This document shows, piece after piece, positions 23,443 to 35,168 of a stretch of 64,000 nt of DNA (positions within the stretch are counted from its first letter, which is position 1; each line of letters begins with the position of its first letter). The notes below the pieces were generated by a model. It searched no databases. It was given only the letters and a program-made list of their open reading frames with translations, and had not been told where the DNA came from. This DNA is from Acorus gramineus (Eukaryota; Streptophyta; Magnoliopsida; Acorales; Acoraceae), in contig CM060856.1 in the NCBI GenBank assembly GCA_030737835.1, positions 17,587,116-17,651,115 on the forward strand, given 5' to 3'. Made by a program: the position numbers and the translations under genes.

Positions 23443-25216
23443 ACTCAAACCGTATTTCCAAACACCCTTTAGACTTAGATTCTACTTAGCTTGGATTACT
23501 CACCATGGAAGTAGAAGTCCACGGAAACTCAACCCAATCTACTCTACTCATGCTGGGTTTGTCAATCATGGAATTTATATGTTTTGTTACATAAACATGT
23601 GATTTTTTTATTATAATGTTTTTTTGGAACACGCGGGTATGCATTTTCATGGGTGTACACATTCCAATAAATTTAAGATATGTGAGGTAAAAAATATAAA
23701 TACATGAGCTTTGTTACACACTATCTTTGATAACGTAATCCACTCACATTAACAAAGTATATGTTTCTATAAATATAATCCTTCAATATCACATCTTTTG
23801 AGGGTGTAATGATGATGACTGCTTTATGAAACATATATTTCGAGACATAGTTTAAAGATAAAATATAGTAATGATGATCTATTTAAGTTGAGCTATTTAG
23901 TAATAGCTTTTAGCTTTTAAATGATAATGTATTTAAGTTGATCTGTCCTCTAAAACTAAAAGCTATATTTTTTTTTTTTGCCAAACTTAAATATACAACA
24001 AAAAGGCGACTCTACAGAGGATGCGTGGACGGTTCATGCGAGGTGTAATAAGTCTCTTGATGTCTGGCTGTGGAGGCACCTAAAGATGTCGATTGTAAAG
24101 ACGGAGGAGGTGGAGCAGGCGGGTGAAACCATTTCTGAAGTGGGCTTCGCATGATTGGAAGGGGGCGGAGGGAGTTACACTCTTCTTTTTTTTTTTTTCA
24201 GTTCAAAATAAAGTCCTATAAAAATTGGTTCATTCAATTTTAAAGGGAAAGATACATTTTTTTATCAAAACATATATTTCATTAGATGATGTTTATTATT
24301 TAAAATAAAAATAAAAATATGATTAGTCTGAGTTTTGGTTGATAAAATAAATTGAGTTTAACATTTTCCGAGGTGGAGGAGGAGGGGGTCGGGATGGGCC
24401 ACGGCTTACGGGGGTGGTGGTGATGGGTTTGGGTGTGGGTTTCTACTTTCCTCTATTTTAAAAGAACAAAAATAGTTATTTTTTATATTTTATTTGGTGT
24501 AGGTTTCTAATTATGTGGTATGGGTATATCTGTTTCTTTTAATGAGATATACAATTATAAGAAAAGATGAAATATGTAGTTCAATAAATTAAATAAAATT
24601 ATTTATTAAAAATATTAAAAAAGTTTAACGATATATATAAATAAATAAATAAATAAAAATTGTATTTAAAATTATAAAAATACAAAAGCTCCTAAATAAA
24701 ATAAGTGCAAGCCAATTAAACACGTTGCTTTGGATCTTGGGATATCATTGAATGCTGACCCGAAAATCCGTTCAGTTATGTTGCAAGCATGGGAAGATGT
24801 CAAGTCTGAAATAATCTTTTTTGTTAACGTTGAACTCGTGGGATTCTTCTATGTCTTTTTCTCTATGTCGACATCAGAAACACGTACTTATTGCCAGCAC
24901 CTTGGGGTGACGCGTAGCCTTATCATGAATAGATAGATTACTGACATAGGTGCGTTCGAACGTGGGATTAAAATTCTAAGATAGTTAAAATTTTATATTT
25001 TAAATTTAATTTTTAAACAATTATGTTTTATTAGATTTTTAAGATTTTTTTGGTGAAAGATTGTGATTTAAAAAACTAAATGCTAAAAATGTGTTTGGAT
25101 TTGAGTTTCAGAATTTTTAACTTTTAAAACACAGAATCTACTTAAACTCATATCCAAACAAACCCCTAATCTAAAATAGTTAAACGGATATCAAGATAAT
25201 TTTTATTATATTATTA
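23443..25216. other. Intergenic DNA, no gene supported
   Basis: Mostly AT-rich. A short GC-richer patch at about 24000-24180 and an open frame of 68 codons at 24730-24936 have no recognisable family or splice context. I do not call them genes. Confidence 0.5.
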
Positions 25217-25225
25217 TTATTTTTA

Positions 25226-25613
25226 AGAAAATATCCAAATAATCCCGTGCAAACTTCTTGGAATATATATAACCCTCCGAAGTTTCTGAAATCCCATATA
25301 ACCCCCTAAAAACACTTATATAAATTCAAATAATCCCACGAGTTAAACTTTCGTTGACAGATGATGAAATTTTGTAAATATTCTTGAAGAATAAAATCAT
25401 TATTTACATATGATTTTTCGTATTTTTAATTCATTATAAGGGCTTTTTAATATACTATGTTTTCAATTAAGATTAACCAAATAGAATATTAACTGAATAA
25501 TCTTAATATGTCAACGAAAATATAACTAGATGAATTATTTGGATTTACATAAGTGTTTTCAGGGGTTATATGGATTTCAAAAAGTTGGCTGGGGGGTTAT
25601 ATGGATTTTTTCC
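25226..25613. mobile_element. MULE-type MITE with 9-bp target duplication
   Basis: This 388-bp element is flanked by TTATTTTTA on both sides (25217-25225 and 25614-25622). Its arms of about 130 bp are inverted copies: the left runs AGAAAATATCC..., CATATAACCCCCTAAAAACACTT, CTTTCGTTGACA, and the right is the same on the opposite strand. The 9-bp duplication supports the Mutator superfamily. Confidence 0.75.
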
Positions 25614-26059
25614 TTATTTTTATCTTCCACATTATATTTTTAGTTGCATAGCCAACTTATGACATTTCCAATTTGCATACCTTTTCATCTACAGGAATAA
25701 GATTGTACGCCCCTTCAATTTGCACAACCCCATTCGTAAAAGACAACTTCTTGCCAAAATACCTCTTCATCAGTTCGTCGCTTAGCCTCGTCGTCGGCCT
25801 ACCCCACATCTTTGTCGATCATCCGTCTTTCTCGCAAGCACGAAAAATATGAATTTAAAAAATGGACATAGGAGAGTACAAATGAATGTGAATTTTGTGA
25901 AAGAAACATGCAAATTAAGAGGTGTGTAAATCAAATAAATTTAAATGGATTTTCATATCCATTTAAAAGGGCGTGTAACATAATCCAGAGGTGCATACTG
26001 GATAAATATGCAGGTCAAACTGGATCATGAAGGGTTAAAATTTGATTTACCATTATAAT

Positions 26060-26873
26060 TAGGCCTGTCAACGGGTCGGGTCCAGACCCGGACCCGACCC
26101 GACTCAAACCCGATTACACGTGTAATATACTCGATTCGATTTGGATTCGACTTGAGTTCGACCGGACCCGGCGGACTCGAACAAACAAACGGGTCAGGTC
26201 CGGATCCACCCCGCCCCGACCCGTTGGACCTGTTGGACCCGAATGTTTTTTTTAATATATGTTCATATATTATAAGACCATTAGTATTAGTTGATACATA
26301 ATTTTATTTCTTACTTAACTTATTTTTGTATCTAAAAGTTCATAAATCATAATCATAACAAGCCTATAAATCGGTTTGTTTTAGACAATTAACTTATTAG
26401 CTTTTGAATTTGTATGATTAATTAGTTTTGTTGTATGATTTATGTTTATTATTTAGGTTAATATGTTAGTGTTTATTGTTTTGAATGTTGTTTAGGTTAG
26501 TTATGTTTATTATTTAGGTTAATATGATTTTTATGTTAGTGATTATTGTTTTGGATGTTGTTTAATAATTCATTTACTTCTTTTGAATTGTATAAAATTA
26601 TATTCAAACATAGTCTCATTAACAATAATGTTTTATTACAAAAAAATTCAAATAGAATGATAAGGCAAACAAATACATGAGCTCTTCTCTCTTTTTTTTT
26701 ACCCAACCATCTGGGTCGGGTCGGACCCGGACCAGATCCAGGTCCGACGGGTCCGGATCCACATTTCCCTAGATCTGCAGGGTCTTGGATTGGACCCGGA
26801 CCCGTCGGGTCCTTTCACGGGTCGGGTCCGGTCCACCCCGACTCGACCCAGACCCGACCCGTTAACAGGTCTA
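26060..26873. mobile_element. Non-autonomous hAT element with GACCCG-rich ends
   Basis: This 814-bp element is flanked by a perfect 8-bp target duplication ATTATAAT (26052-26059 and 26874-26881). The terminal inverted repeats are TAGGCCTGTCAACGGGTCGG and, from the right, TAGACCTGTTAACGGGTCGG. Subterminal blocks are dense in GACCCG/CGGGTC. The AT-rich middle has a ~70-bp direct repeat (about 26450-26570). No transposase frame. The 8-bp duplication places it in the hAT superfamily. Confidence 0.85.
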
Positions 26874-26881
26874 ATTATAAT

Positions 26882-27396
26882 CTTATAGTTTGTGTGTGTG
26901 TTCCCGTAATGTGGTTGCACAAAATTTAGGTCGTTTATTGATGTTTCAATAATTTAGATTGAATTTAAGAAGAAAAAGAAAAACGAAAAAGAAAACATGA
27001 TCAATTCATCCTTCCAATCTAGAAAGGAAAATATAATATACTAACCATCAAATTGATTTATGTATAAAAAATCAACTTCTTCAAAACTCACTGAAAAAGA
27101 AAAAGAAGTTTCCTAAGAGCAACTCCAAGGCTCTCCCTAAAAGTCCCTTTCGTCATAATTTAGAGAAATTTTTGCATTAAATGGCCTCCAAAATAATGCT
27201 GTATATACTTAAAATTAAATGGGCTCCACCAGCTATGTTACAAAACTATCCTTTGAACATGTCTTTGTTCAAAAGCTTTTTTATGTTTCAATGGGAATTT
27301 ATGTTTTTTTGGCTTTGAAAAGAGGAAAAATTAGGAAATAAAATTAGAGTCATCACTAATATAAGGAACAAAAAAAATAGGGAGAAAATGTTTTTT
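26882..27396. other. Intergenic DNA with a short MITE-like start
   Basis: Near 27117 the phrase AAGAGCAACTCCAAGGCTCTCC resembles the GAGCAACTCCAA-type ends of common plant MITEs, but no matching second end is evident. Otherwise this is AT-rich and unassigned. Confidence 0.3.
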
Positions 27397-27399
27397 TAA

Positions 27400-28662
27400 G
27401 CCCCCATTTAGATGCAGAATATAATTTATTCTTGGATATACAGTTATCCCGGTATAAGTAAGTATAAATAAGGACAAAGGTAGAACCGAGCCCCCCCCCT
27501 CCCCCCAAGGCCCAAGTCATGAATCATATACACATATGTACAGGGTGACATGTTAAATGAAGTATGGGTTATAAACAGCGGAAACACTCGTAACAAAACC
27601 ATAGGCTTATATGGTATTGAGTGATTATAAATAGAAAGCATTTTATAAGCAGCGTATGATTTATTTACATAAATTTTTTTTTGTCATGTATCATGGTTAA
27701 TATACATAATTTGATTTTTTTGAGTATATACCTATATAATGAAGTATATTAATTTTTTTTATAGAGAATGAAGTACATACTTATATGAAATAAATGCATA
27801 TTTTTAATTTATGGTTTCTACAGTATTGTATATGGAGATAGTGAAATATATATTGAGTAAACCGATTTTATATACTACGTTAAACATAACAAATGAAAAA
27901 AGGCTATAAAATAGATTGAGTATATCAGTGCTCATTGAATATTATGAGATTTGGAGGCATGAATATATTTTAAAAAATTGTGAAAAGCTTCGTTTTCAAG
28001 AGAATATTGATAATTGGTATTTGATTTTGAAAGGTTGAAAAATTACTGATTTGGTTTCTTAGCGATTTTTTTGTTTATTTTGATTTTTCATGTTTGCTTA
28101 TATTGAATCTTTCAATTTTTTTTTTTTTTAAGTTAGGTGTTAAAATCTCTATCCAAATATAAGCTTGAAAGATATCTCTGTATGTTTTTGTGATCAGTTA
28201 TTTTCTTCATATTCATTTTTTCAATTTTAAAATTTTATTTTTTCTAATTTTTGCAATGGAAATAATGAGATTTGAAGATTTTTCACTCTATCTCTTGGCC
28301 CTCTGGCCCTCCCTTGATGTCATTCCTGGTTCTGCCCCTGGATAAGGATAAAGTGATTTTGTGTTTGGTTGTGTTTTGAATTATTCTCGTTGGAAAATGT
28401 AATAATAAATTTTTCGTTGTTTGGGTAAAATGTGAATAAAGTGTGATAAGAATTTATAAAATGTAAAAAAATAATGATAGTTGATTTGACATGTGATTTA
28501 TTAGACGTGATGACATTTGATTTAACAGTGAACCTATGTATTCTTTGGATGGAATAACTTGAAATAACTTCAATTTTAATTTTGAGTTAGTTAGAATTTA
28601 TATATTATTTTATATCAATTTATTTTAACATAATTTATCTCTAAATACTCTTAGCATCCAAG
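27400..28662. mobile_element. Tourist-like MITE split by a nested insertion
   Basis: After TAA (27397-27399) the left part GCCCCCATTTAGATGCAGAATA... matches the element at 1-99. It continues through GAGTATAAATAAGGAC-like sequence and resumes at 28342 with ATAAGGATAAAGTGATTTTGTGTTTGGTTG, again as at 1-99 read on the other strand. A decayed right terminus may lie near 28655 (TTAGCATCCAAGT). Removing 27479-28341 leaves a MITE of roughly 400 bp. Confidence 0.6.
27479..28341. mobile_element. Nested transposon, 863 bp, MULE- or hAT-like
   Basis: It lies between ATAAGGACAAA (27468-27478) and ATAAGGATAAA (28342-28352), an 11-bp direct repeat with one difference. The ends read GGTAGAACC on the left and GGGGCAGAACC on the right when inverted. 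Inside the left end is a C-rich run (about 27491-27506). No coding frame of note. The class is uncertain. Confidence 0.5.
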
Positions 28663-28951
28663 TAAAAAAAAAAAAAAACATATATTCTATCACTTATTTT
28701 CATGACTATTCCATGTTCAAATGGCGGCTAATGGTAATGGTTGGAGCTGCTTCAGTTTCCTATCAAAATTTTTTTAATGATCCTAATGGTCCCATCAATC
28801 AATACACGTAACCATGACATATCAACGTCTGAATTTGTCTAATCACTAGTCATATCAATGAATTTGTCTTAATCACTAGTCCCATCAATCAATTCACATA
28901 ACCAAGACATATGAATTTGCCTGCCGTCTATCACGGGCCAACCTAAATGCT

Positions 28952-30093
28952 CTCTTCCCGACCTAACAAAAATTTAAAACATGTTACATGAGATATTCAT
29001 TCTATCAATTTCAGTTGACACAAATCTAATCATACTGAGGTGTCTAATATGACACAAATTATGTCACCCAAAATTTTTTAATTACAATATTTTGACGCGA
29101 CACACCTTGGGTCAAAGTAAATTGTATAATTCGACATACTCTGAGTCAAACCATGTGTCTACTAAGACTCAAGGTGTGTCGTCCAACACTATTAGATTGA
29201 CAATAATTTAATTTTTTAATCTATCATAAATATCATAAATACATAACAAATAATATCATAAATAAACAAAATTCACGTACATAATTACATAAGTTAATTC
29301 ACATACATATCATGTACATTCACAAATCTAATATTTTTTTGTCGTAAATGAAAACATGCTATTGACATAACAGTTTTCATTGTTCAACATTCACACATCC
29401 AAATTCAACCAACGAACATATCCATATTATATTTTGACTTTTGAACAATGTATTAAGTAAAAAAACGTATTAACGTGGATGTGTTAATTAATTGAATTTG
29501 GATGTATACATTTTCAACAGGGAAGACTGTTATGTTAATAGTAAGTTTTCATTTGTGAAAAAAATAATGTATTGGATTTGTGAATGTGTAGGTTGGATAT
29601 GTGAATGTTGAATTAACTTATATGACCATGTATACGAATGTTGTTTATTTATGATATATTTTATTTGTTGTATATTTATGATATTTATGATAGATAAAAA
29701 AATTAACTTATTATCAATTGGATAGTATTTGGCGACACACATTGGGTCATAGTGGACATTCTAGCTTGACTCGGAGTATGTCAAATCAAATAACTTATGG
29801 TGACTCAAAGTGTGTCACATTACTTCTAAAATATCGTAATTGAAAAATTCTATGTGACACACTTTAAGTCATAGTAAACATCTTAGTTTGACTCGAGTAT
29901 GTCAAATCGAACAACTTATGGTGACTCAAGGTGTGTCGCGTAACTTTTAAAATATTGTAGTTGAAAACTTTTGAGTGACACACCTTGGGTCACATTAGAC
30001 ATCCTAGTATGACAAAGTTCGTGTCAAATGAGGTTGGTGTGATGAGTGTCTAAAATAAAATGTTTTAATTTTTTATTAGGTTGGGGGGGAGAG
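28952..30093. mobile_element. Fold-back element with multi-repeat arms
   Basis: The outer arms (about 28952-29200 and 29710-30093) are inverted copies built around CGACACACCTTGGGTCA and TTTGACTCGAGTATGTC words. The right arm carries an extra tandem round of this ~120-bp unit. The inner arms (29330-29440 against 29450-29570) are also inverted. Nearly the whole 1.14 kb can therefore fold on itself. No coding capacity. Confidence 0.7.
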
Positions 30094-30299
30094 TAATCGG
30101 TTTGGTGGGATTAGACCGGCTCGAATTTTATCCCCACCCTCTTTTCTTTAACCCCACAAAAAAATTTAAAACAAAATCCACTCTCTGGTCCACCACAAAC
30201 CTTGGGTGACGACCAGGCCCAAAGTAGTCTCTGGGTGACGACCCAGGCCCAGGGACGTTCCTAGATAGACAGTCCGACAAGATTGACTCACAATTTAAT

Positions 30300-30370
30300 A
30301 AAGTTAATGTTACGTCCAGTTTTATTTTCAGTCTTAATTTTATTCTATATATTTTTAAAAATTTTCAATC
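30300..30370. mobile_element. Partial end of MITE family M1
   Basis: The phrase AAGTTAATGTTACGTCCAG, followed by TTTTCAGTCTTAATTTTATTC, matches the left end of the copy at 46607. The rest of the element is not present. Confidence 0.35.
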
Positions 30371-30655
30371 TGAAACTACATTGAACAGCTTACAGAACAA
30401 GGATTGCAACTAAGCATTCACATTGAAAAATTAACTAACATAAGACTTTAATAATTAGCATGAAAAAAAAAACCCATAATGCGTAATGACATAAAAATTT
30501 CACAGTTGTTACATTATTTCAATTAAATTTACACATAATTAAGATCCTTTTTTTCTATAGTTAGTTGCCTATTTTTAATAATTGATCTTAAATGTCGCTT
30601 AGAATTCATGGTGAAAGACTTATTCCAATGATGTTAATTAATTGTTGAATATATG

Positions 30656-31180
30656 TGTAACGTTCCAGGCTTACAAAATAAAAAATTATCCATTTTGCTC
30701 CTAAATGGCCTCACTCTCACCCAATTCATAGGCATTTTGAAATTGTTGGGCCTCCCCCTCAACAGGACAAGCATCACAATCACCCCTCTAATGGGCCAGA
30801 TGTCCTTGTGTGGGTTTGCATCAATATCGCGTAATGGACAGACTTTGATACCAATTGTAACCCCCTTAATGGGCTACATGTGTGGGTCTGCATCAATATC
30901 GTGTAATGGACAGGCTCTGATACCAATTGTAACGTCCCAGGCTTATATAGCAAGAAGTTGTCCGCTTTGCTCATAAATAGGCTCACGGCTTTAAAACACG
31001 TCTTGGTGTGTAAGAGTTGTGCTCCCATATAAATAAAGACTATCTCCTTACATTAGGCGACGTAGGACTAAACATCTCACTTTCACCGAATTCATAGGCC
31101 TCTTTGGATGTTGGGCCTCCTGCTTCCCAGGTCGGGCATCACTATGTTTGCCAAGTACCACATGAGTATACTTCGCTCCA
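30656..31180 (-). mobile_element. TRIM-type LTR element array (fossil)
   Basis: Three blocks start with TGTAAC (30656, 30856, 30928). The first and third share CGTYCCAGGCTTAYA, TCCRYTTTGCTC and CATAGGC..TTGGGCCTCC. Just left of the third lies GGCTCTGATACCAATTG (30912-30928), which on the minus strand is LTR end followed by TGGTATCAGAGCC, the initiator-Met tRNA primer site typical of TRIM and Copia elements. It has no coding region, is short and is broken. The right limit is approximate. Confidence 0.6.
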
Positions 31181-31394
31181 TGGTGCATAACTTTGGGGAG
31201 TTGACCATTATAGCCCTCCTAACCGTTGTCGCATCCGTATCTGTCCATCTAATAGTTGGGGAGCCCTCTTTTTCAACATACACATTGTTTCCATTATTAT
31301 GAATGTAAGGAAAATGTTAAGGTTTAGGTTTTTCATATTTTTTAGGGTATTTCGTTTTGTGTACTTATCTTAGATCATTTAACATTTCTTTTTC

Positions 31395-31721
31395 TGGGTT
31401 TTGTTTTGGGTTTGTGTTTTATCTGGGAATGTAAGGTTTGCCTTCTGGTTTCAGATTTTTTTTAGTTGATGTAAGCTTTGGTTTGCTTTTCAGTTTTTTT
31501 CTTGTGTGTTTTGTATTTTGGGTTCATGTAAGGTTTATTTTTATGGGTTCTTTATATTTTGGGTGTTTTTTTGTTAGGTTGATGTAAAGTTTGAGTTTGG
31601 TTTTTGGTTCATGTGTCTTGGGTTTTGCTTTGGATTTCTGTTTTATTTGGGCATGTAAGTATTGGCTTTTGGTTTCAGTTTTTTTTTATTGTTCATGTAA
31701 GTTTTGGTTTGATTTTCAGCT
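31395..31721. repeat. T-rich degenerate direct repeat (~225-bp period)
   Basis: TGGGTTTTGYTTTGG, TGTTTTATYTGGGNATGTAAG, GGTTTCAG and TTCATGTAAG-type words recur in order at 31395-31494 and 31618-31721, with a related stretch between. No coding potential. Confidence 0.6.
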
Positions 31722-31740
31722 AGGGTTATATCAATCAATC

Positions 31741-32089
31741 AATGCCTAAGCGGAGCGTACATGGAAGCATATATGCCTCTATTCAAACTCTCATCCAAAT
31801 TGAATATCGGTATTCTTACTAATATTATTCAAAAACAAATATATATATGTATTGTATCAGTATTTGATTCAAAAATATTAATCAAAATGAATATATATAT
31901 ATAGGTCAAATATATTTGATATTTGAAGTATCCAAGAAAATATAATAATTATTCATTATAAAGCACATACACATAAAGTATTTATAATTTGACAAATAAA
32001 AATAACAAAAAGCACAGTAAATAAAAAAATATTAATATTGTAAATGATTATATATATAATATGAATATTGCTTTTGGATTAGATAGTGT
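31741..32089. other. AT-rich intergenic DNA
   Basis: No gene, RNA or element recognised. Runs of ATAT and AATATT dominate. Confidence 0.5.
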
Positions 32090-32740
32090 AGAAGGTCAAA
32101 AATTCTTACATGATCAAGATCGATCCAGGTCAAGTCGGATCTTAAGGTTTGTGATCCAAGAACCTTGTGGTAGAGAATTCAAGGTTGATGTTCTTCACAA
32201 TCTGGACTCCTCGCTCACACCGGTGTGATGTCAACCTAAGAGACTCCGACGATCAAGTCAGACGTGATTTGATGAGTTTAAAAAACAAGTGTTTGTTAGG
32301 ATTTCTTGCGTACTTTTGAAAGATGGAGCACCCCTCTATTTATAAGCTGACAAAGGTGTATACACCCCACTTTGCTGGTGTGGGAGAATATTTTACGTGG
32401 ACTAATATATGTTGGCCACGTGGATTTATTCTCCTCTTTTTTGACCAAGTCAACTTGGTGACCTGGCTCCAACTGTGGCACCCTGTTAGGCTTATTAGCC
32501 TACTTTGATGTGCTTTGCTTGAATACTTCTTTAGATGAGCCGAGCATCCGTGTTAGGTGTGCCTTATGTTTTTGGATATACATAGTCCCCAGATGGAAAA
32601 GTCTTCACACCTCAGACATGTGCAGTCCTCGGGTCTTCGGATCCCTTCTTCTAGGATGAGTCTAGTCCTGAGAGGGTTTAATTTGAGGTGTACGCCAGAC
32701 CTCGAGGTGAAATATAGCTTCAATTCAATACAGACTTGCG
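32090..32740. mobile_element. LTR-like remnant (fossil), low certainty
   Basis: This is a ~650-bp block of balanced composition in AT-rich surroundings. It includes CTCTATTTATAAGCTGAC, a possible TATA box near 32335 on the plus strand, and CATAGTCCCCAGATGGAAAAG near 32580. The composition and layout resemble an LTR, but I could not define TG/CA termini or a target duplication. Promoter-derived or other repeat DNA remains possible. Confidence 0.3.
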
Positions 32741-32761
32741 TCAGTTTCTATCAATCCAAGT

Positions 32762-33210
32762 AACGGTGGTAAACGAGCTGAGCAGCTCGGGCTCGACTCG
32801 GTTAAAGCTCGTTCGAACTCGTTCGATTAGACAAATGAGCCCAGCTTGAACACTTTTCAAAACTCGGTTTGTAAACGAGCCGAGCCTGAGCCTATACGAG
32901 CTCGTTATAACATAAAAAGGGGAAAACAAAAAATCTAAGCCAAGCCTGAGCCCGAGCTTATGTCATTTTCATGTGTATAAGATAATGTAATTTGTGAAAT
33001 GTGACTTCTCAAATGCTAAACAAGTTTTTTCTTAGCTAAACGAGCCGAGCCGAGCCGAGCCGATCCTTGGTTCAAGCTTCGGCTTGATTTGTTTAACAAA
33101 CGGGCCAAGCTGAGCTTCAACCGAGCTTTTCACGAACCAAACAAGCCGAATTTGAACACGAAATTAAACTCGGTCCCGAACCAAACTTGAACAACAAAGC
33201 TCGGACTATA
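32762..33210. mobile_element. GCTCG-rich non-autonomous hAT-like repeat, copy 2
   Basis: It starts AACGGTGGTAAACGAGCTGAGC and is rich in GAGCCGAGC and AAGCTCG words. It shares GCTTGAACAC, AAATTAAACTCG and TAAACGAG phrases with the copy at 4960. The right end is worn. No transposase. Confidence 0.45.
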
Positions 33211-34599
33211 CACATGCCACTTATTCAATCAAAATAAATTTTATCCTCTACCGATACCATTATTTTTTCGGATATAGAAAAAATTTTAAATTTTCATATA
33301 TGAATTCTAATCATATTTTATGGATAGTCGATAGGGTTTTTGAACAATTAGGATATTTTTAGAATAATTATCGGATATAGCCACGTACATTTTTGTATGA
33401 ACTAATTAATTGACTATCAATTAATTAATCATTAACTTGTCATAGAAATGTTAAAGAAGATGCGATATGCTCTGATGCCCAATAATTCGGATCCGGATGT
33501 ATCCTATCCAAACAAGGCCCATTTTCATTAAAACTCCAATGCAACCCTATCCTTAATCCACCAATATAATGGACCACATCATTTTTCAATAGTGATCCCC
33601 TTGACCCCAAAATCTAGATTTCAAAGCTATTATTAAAGTCTCATTCTAGTGGAGAATTCTTCATTCTCAAAAATTCAGTTCCGATATATTTCATGGAATG
33701 AAAATTTTAAAAATTATTAACAAAATGTTTTTGGACTATTCTAATACAATGAGAATAAACATGAAATGAGTCTTAAGAGAAATTATTTTAAAAGCTTGTA
33801 TTTGAAAAAAAATGATCAAATTAAAAATAAAAAAATCATATGTTCAATTATCGAGTTCATCATAGTAGAATCATTATGTCATCCATATGTAATATGTATG
33901 ATAGCTATTATTTATAATTAATAAAATACAACAAAACATGAAAATATTTAGGAAATTAAAAATCCCGCAATAGTACTCTTTTCTGTTTACATAAATGTTT
34001 ATTGTCATTTATCAACCACTTAGTTACGATTGGTCCAAACACCCACAATGATACTTAAAATCTCTTTATAATATAATACTATATTTTTTGTCACGATTAA
34101 TTTGTTTTATAGGTTAAGAACCTACTAATTCAAGTATCCCATAGATGATTTTAAAACATTGTTTTTGTTTATTTTTTAAATTTAAGTATTAATCAGACCT
34201 GAAATCAGATCTGAAATTAGACCAATTTGATCAGAGTAGGTGGAGCCCCTTCATAGACTCACTTAAGCTGATATACAAGGGTTAAATTTTGAAGCGGAGT
34301 GGATGAATAATGACAATAGAAATGTGTTCTTTGAAAGGTACACCTGACCAAATGGAGATGGAACCTTCTGACTTCAACTTTTCTGTGTGTTGATGATAAG
34401 GGTTTCCTCTTTGTCGAAATGTATGTATTATAAATTATAGTTCCGAAATGATGATTAATTTTATATTAAAATATGTTCATACAAGTCCAATAGGATGGAC
34501 TTTTCTACTATAGGCTGGTCTACTATTTATAGTCCGGTTATTATTTGTAAGTCCCACTTTTGAATACTTTTGAATATTATATCAACGGAAGGTACTTAT
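33211..34599. other. AT-rich intergenic DNA, no gene seen
   Basis: No coding sequence, RNA gene or clear repeat structure was found on either strand. Confidence 0.5.
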
Positions 34600-35168
34600 G
34601 AGATTTAGACTCGTAAACTGGGTTTCCAGTTTGCCGACGGATTGCGGGTTATGTGGGGGTGGAAGTGGAGTCGCCGGATCACTTGTTCATTTCCTGCACG
34701 TTGGTGCGTAGTGTTTGGGATAGCTTAAAGATGGCAACTGCGATGGAGGTGGACTTCAACGATCTAGAAGGGATGTGGGCGGCAGGCAGGTAAATGCCTC
34801 AGATAGGGTGGAGATAGGTCGGCCAGGGCAAAAATCTCCCAACTATTCATCCCCGCGGTGGTTTGGGCGACTTGGTTGATGCATAACAGGGCGATCTTCT
34901 CGGGTCAAAGGTCGTATGGAGAAAACATCTGGGAGATGGCTAAGTGTTTTATTCGTGATTGGGGGTCCTCCTGCGTGGGGACAGGGAGTATTAGTTTTCA
35001 AAATGACATTTTAGTTATGATTTAGGGTGCGGACCACGAGTTGGAGCCGGGTAGATATCTTTTCTACTCAGGCGAAAATTGGCGTGTTTGAATGTAGTTC
35101 TCTTCTTTGTATAGGGCTTTCGACCTTAATATATTATGGTGTAGACCTACCGTTTCAATAAATAAAAA
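34600..35168 (+). mobile_element. 3' end of an L1-type LINE
   Basis: Plus-strand frames give the zinc-binding end of a plant non-LTR reverse transcriptase (zf-RVT): VESPDHLFISCTLVRSVWDSL, then ATWLMHNRAIFSGQR, then WEMAKCFIRDWG. The reading frame shifts between these pieces and the N-terminal reverse transcriptase is missing, so the copy is 5'-truncated and dead. A 3' tail with TTTCAATAAATAAAAAAA ends at about 35168. Confidence 0.75.

Noticed and set aside
24730-24936. Frame of 68 codons starting LDLGISLNADPKIRS-like sequence
   Set aside because: It is short, unspliced, without a recognisable family and in repeat-rich DNA. It could be a gene scrap but cannot be supported.
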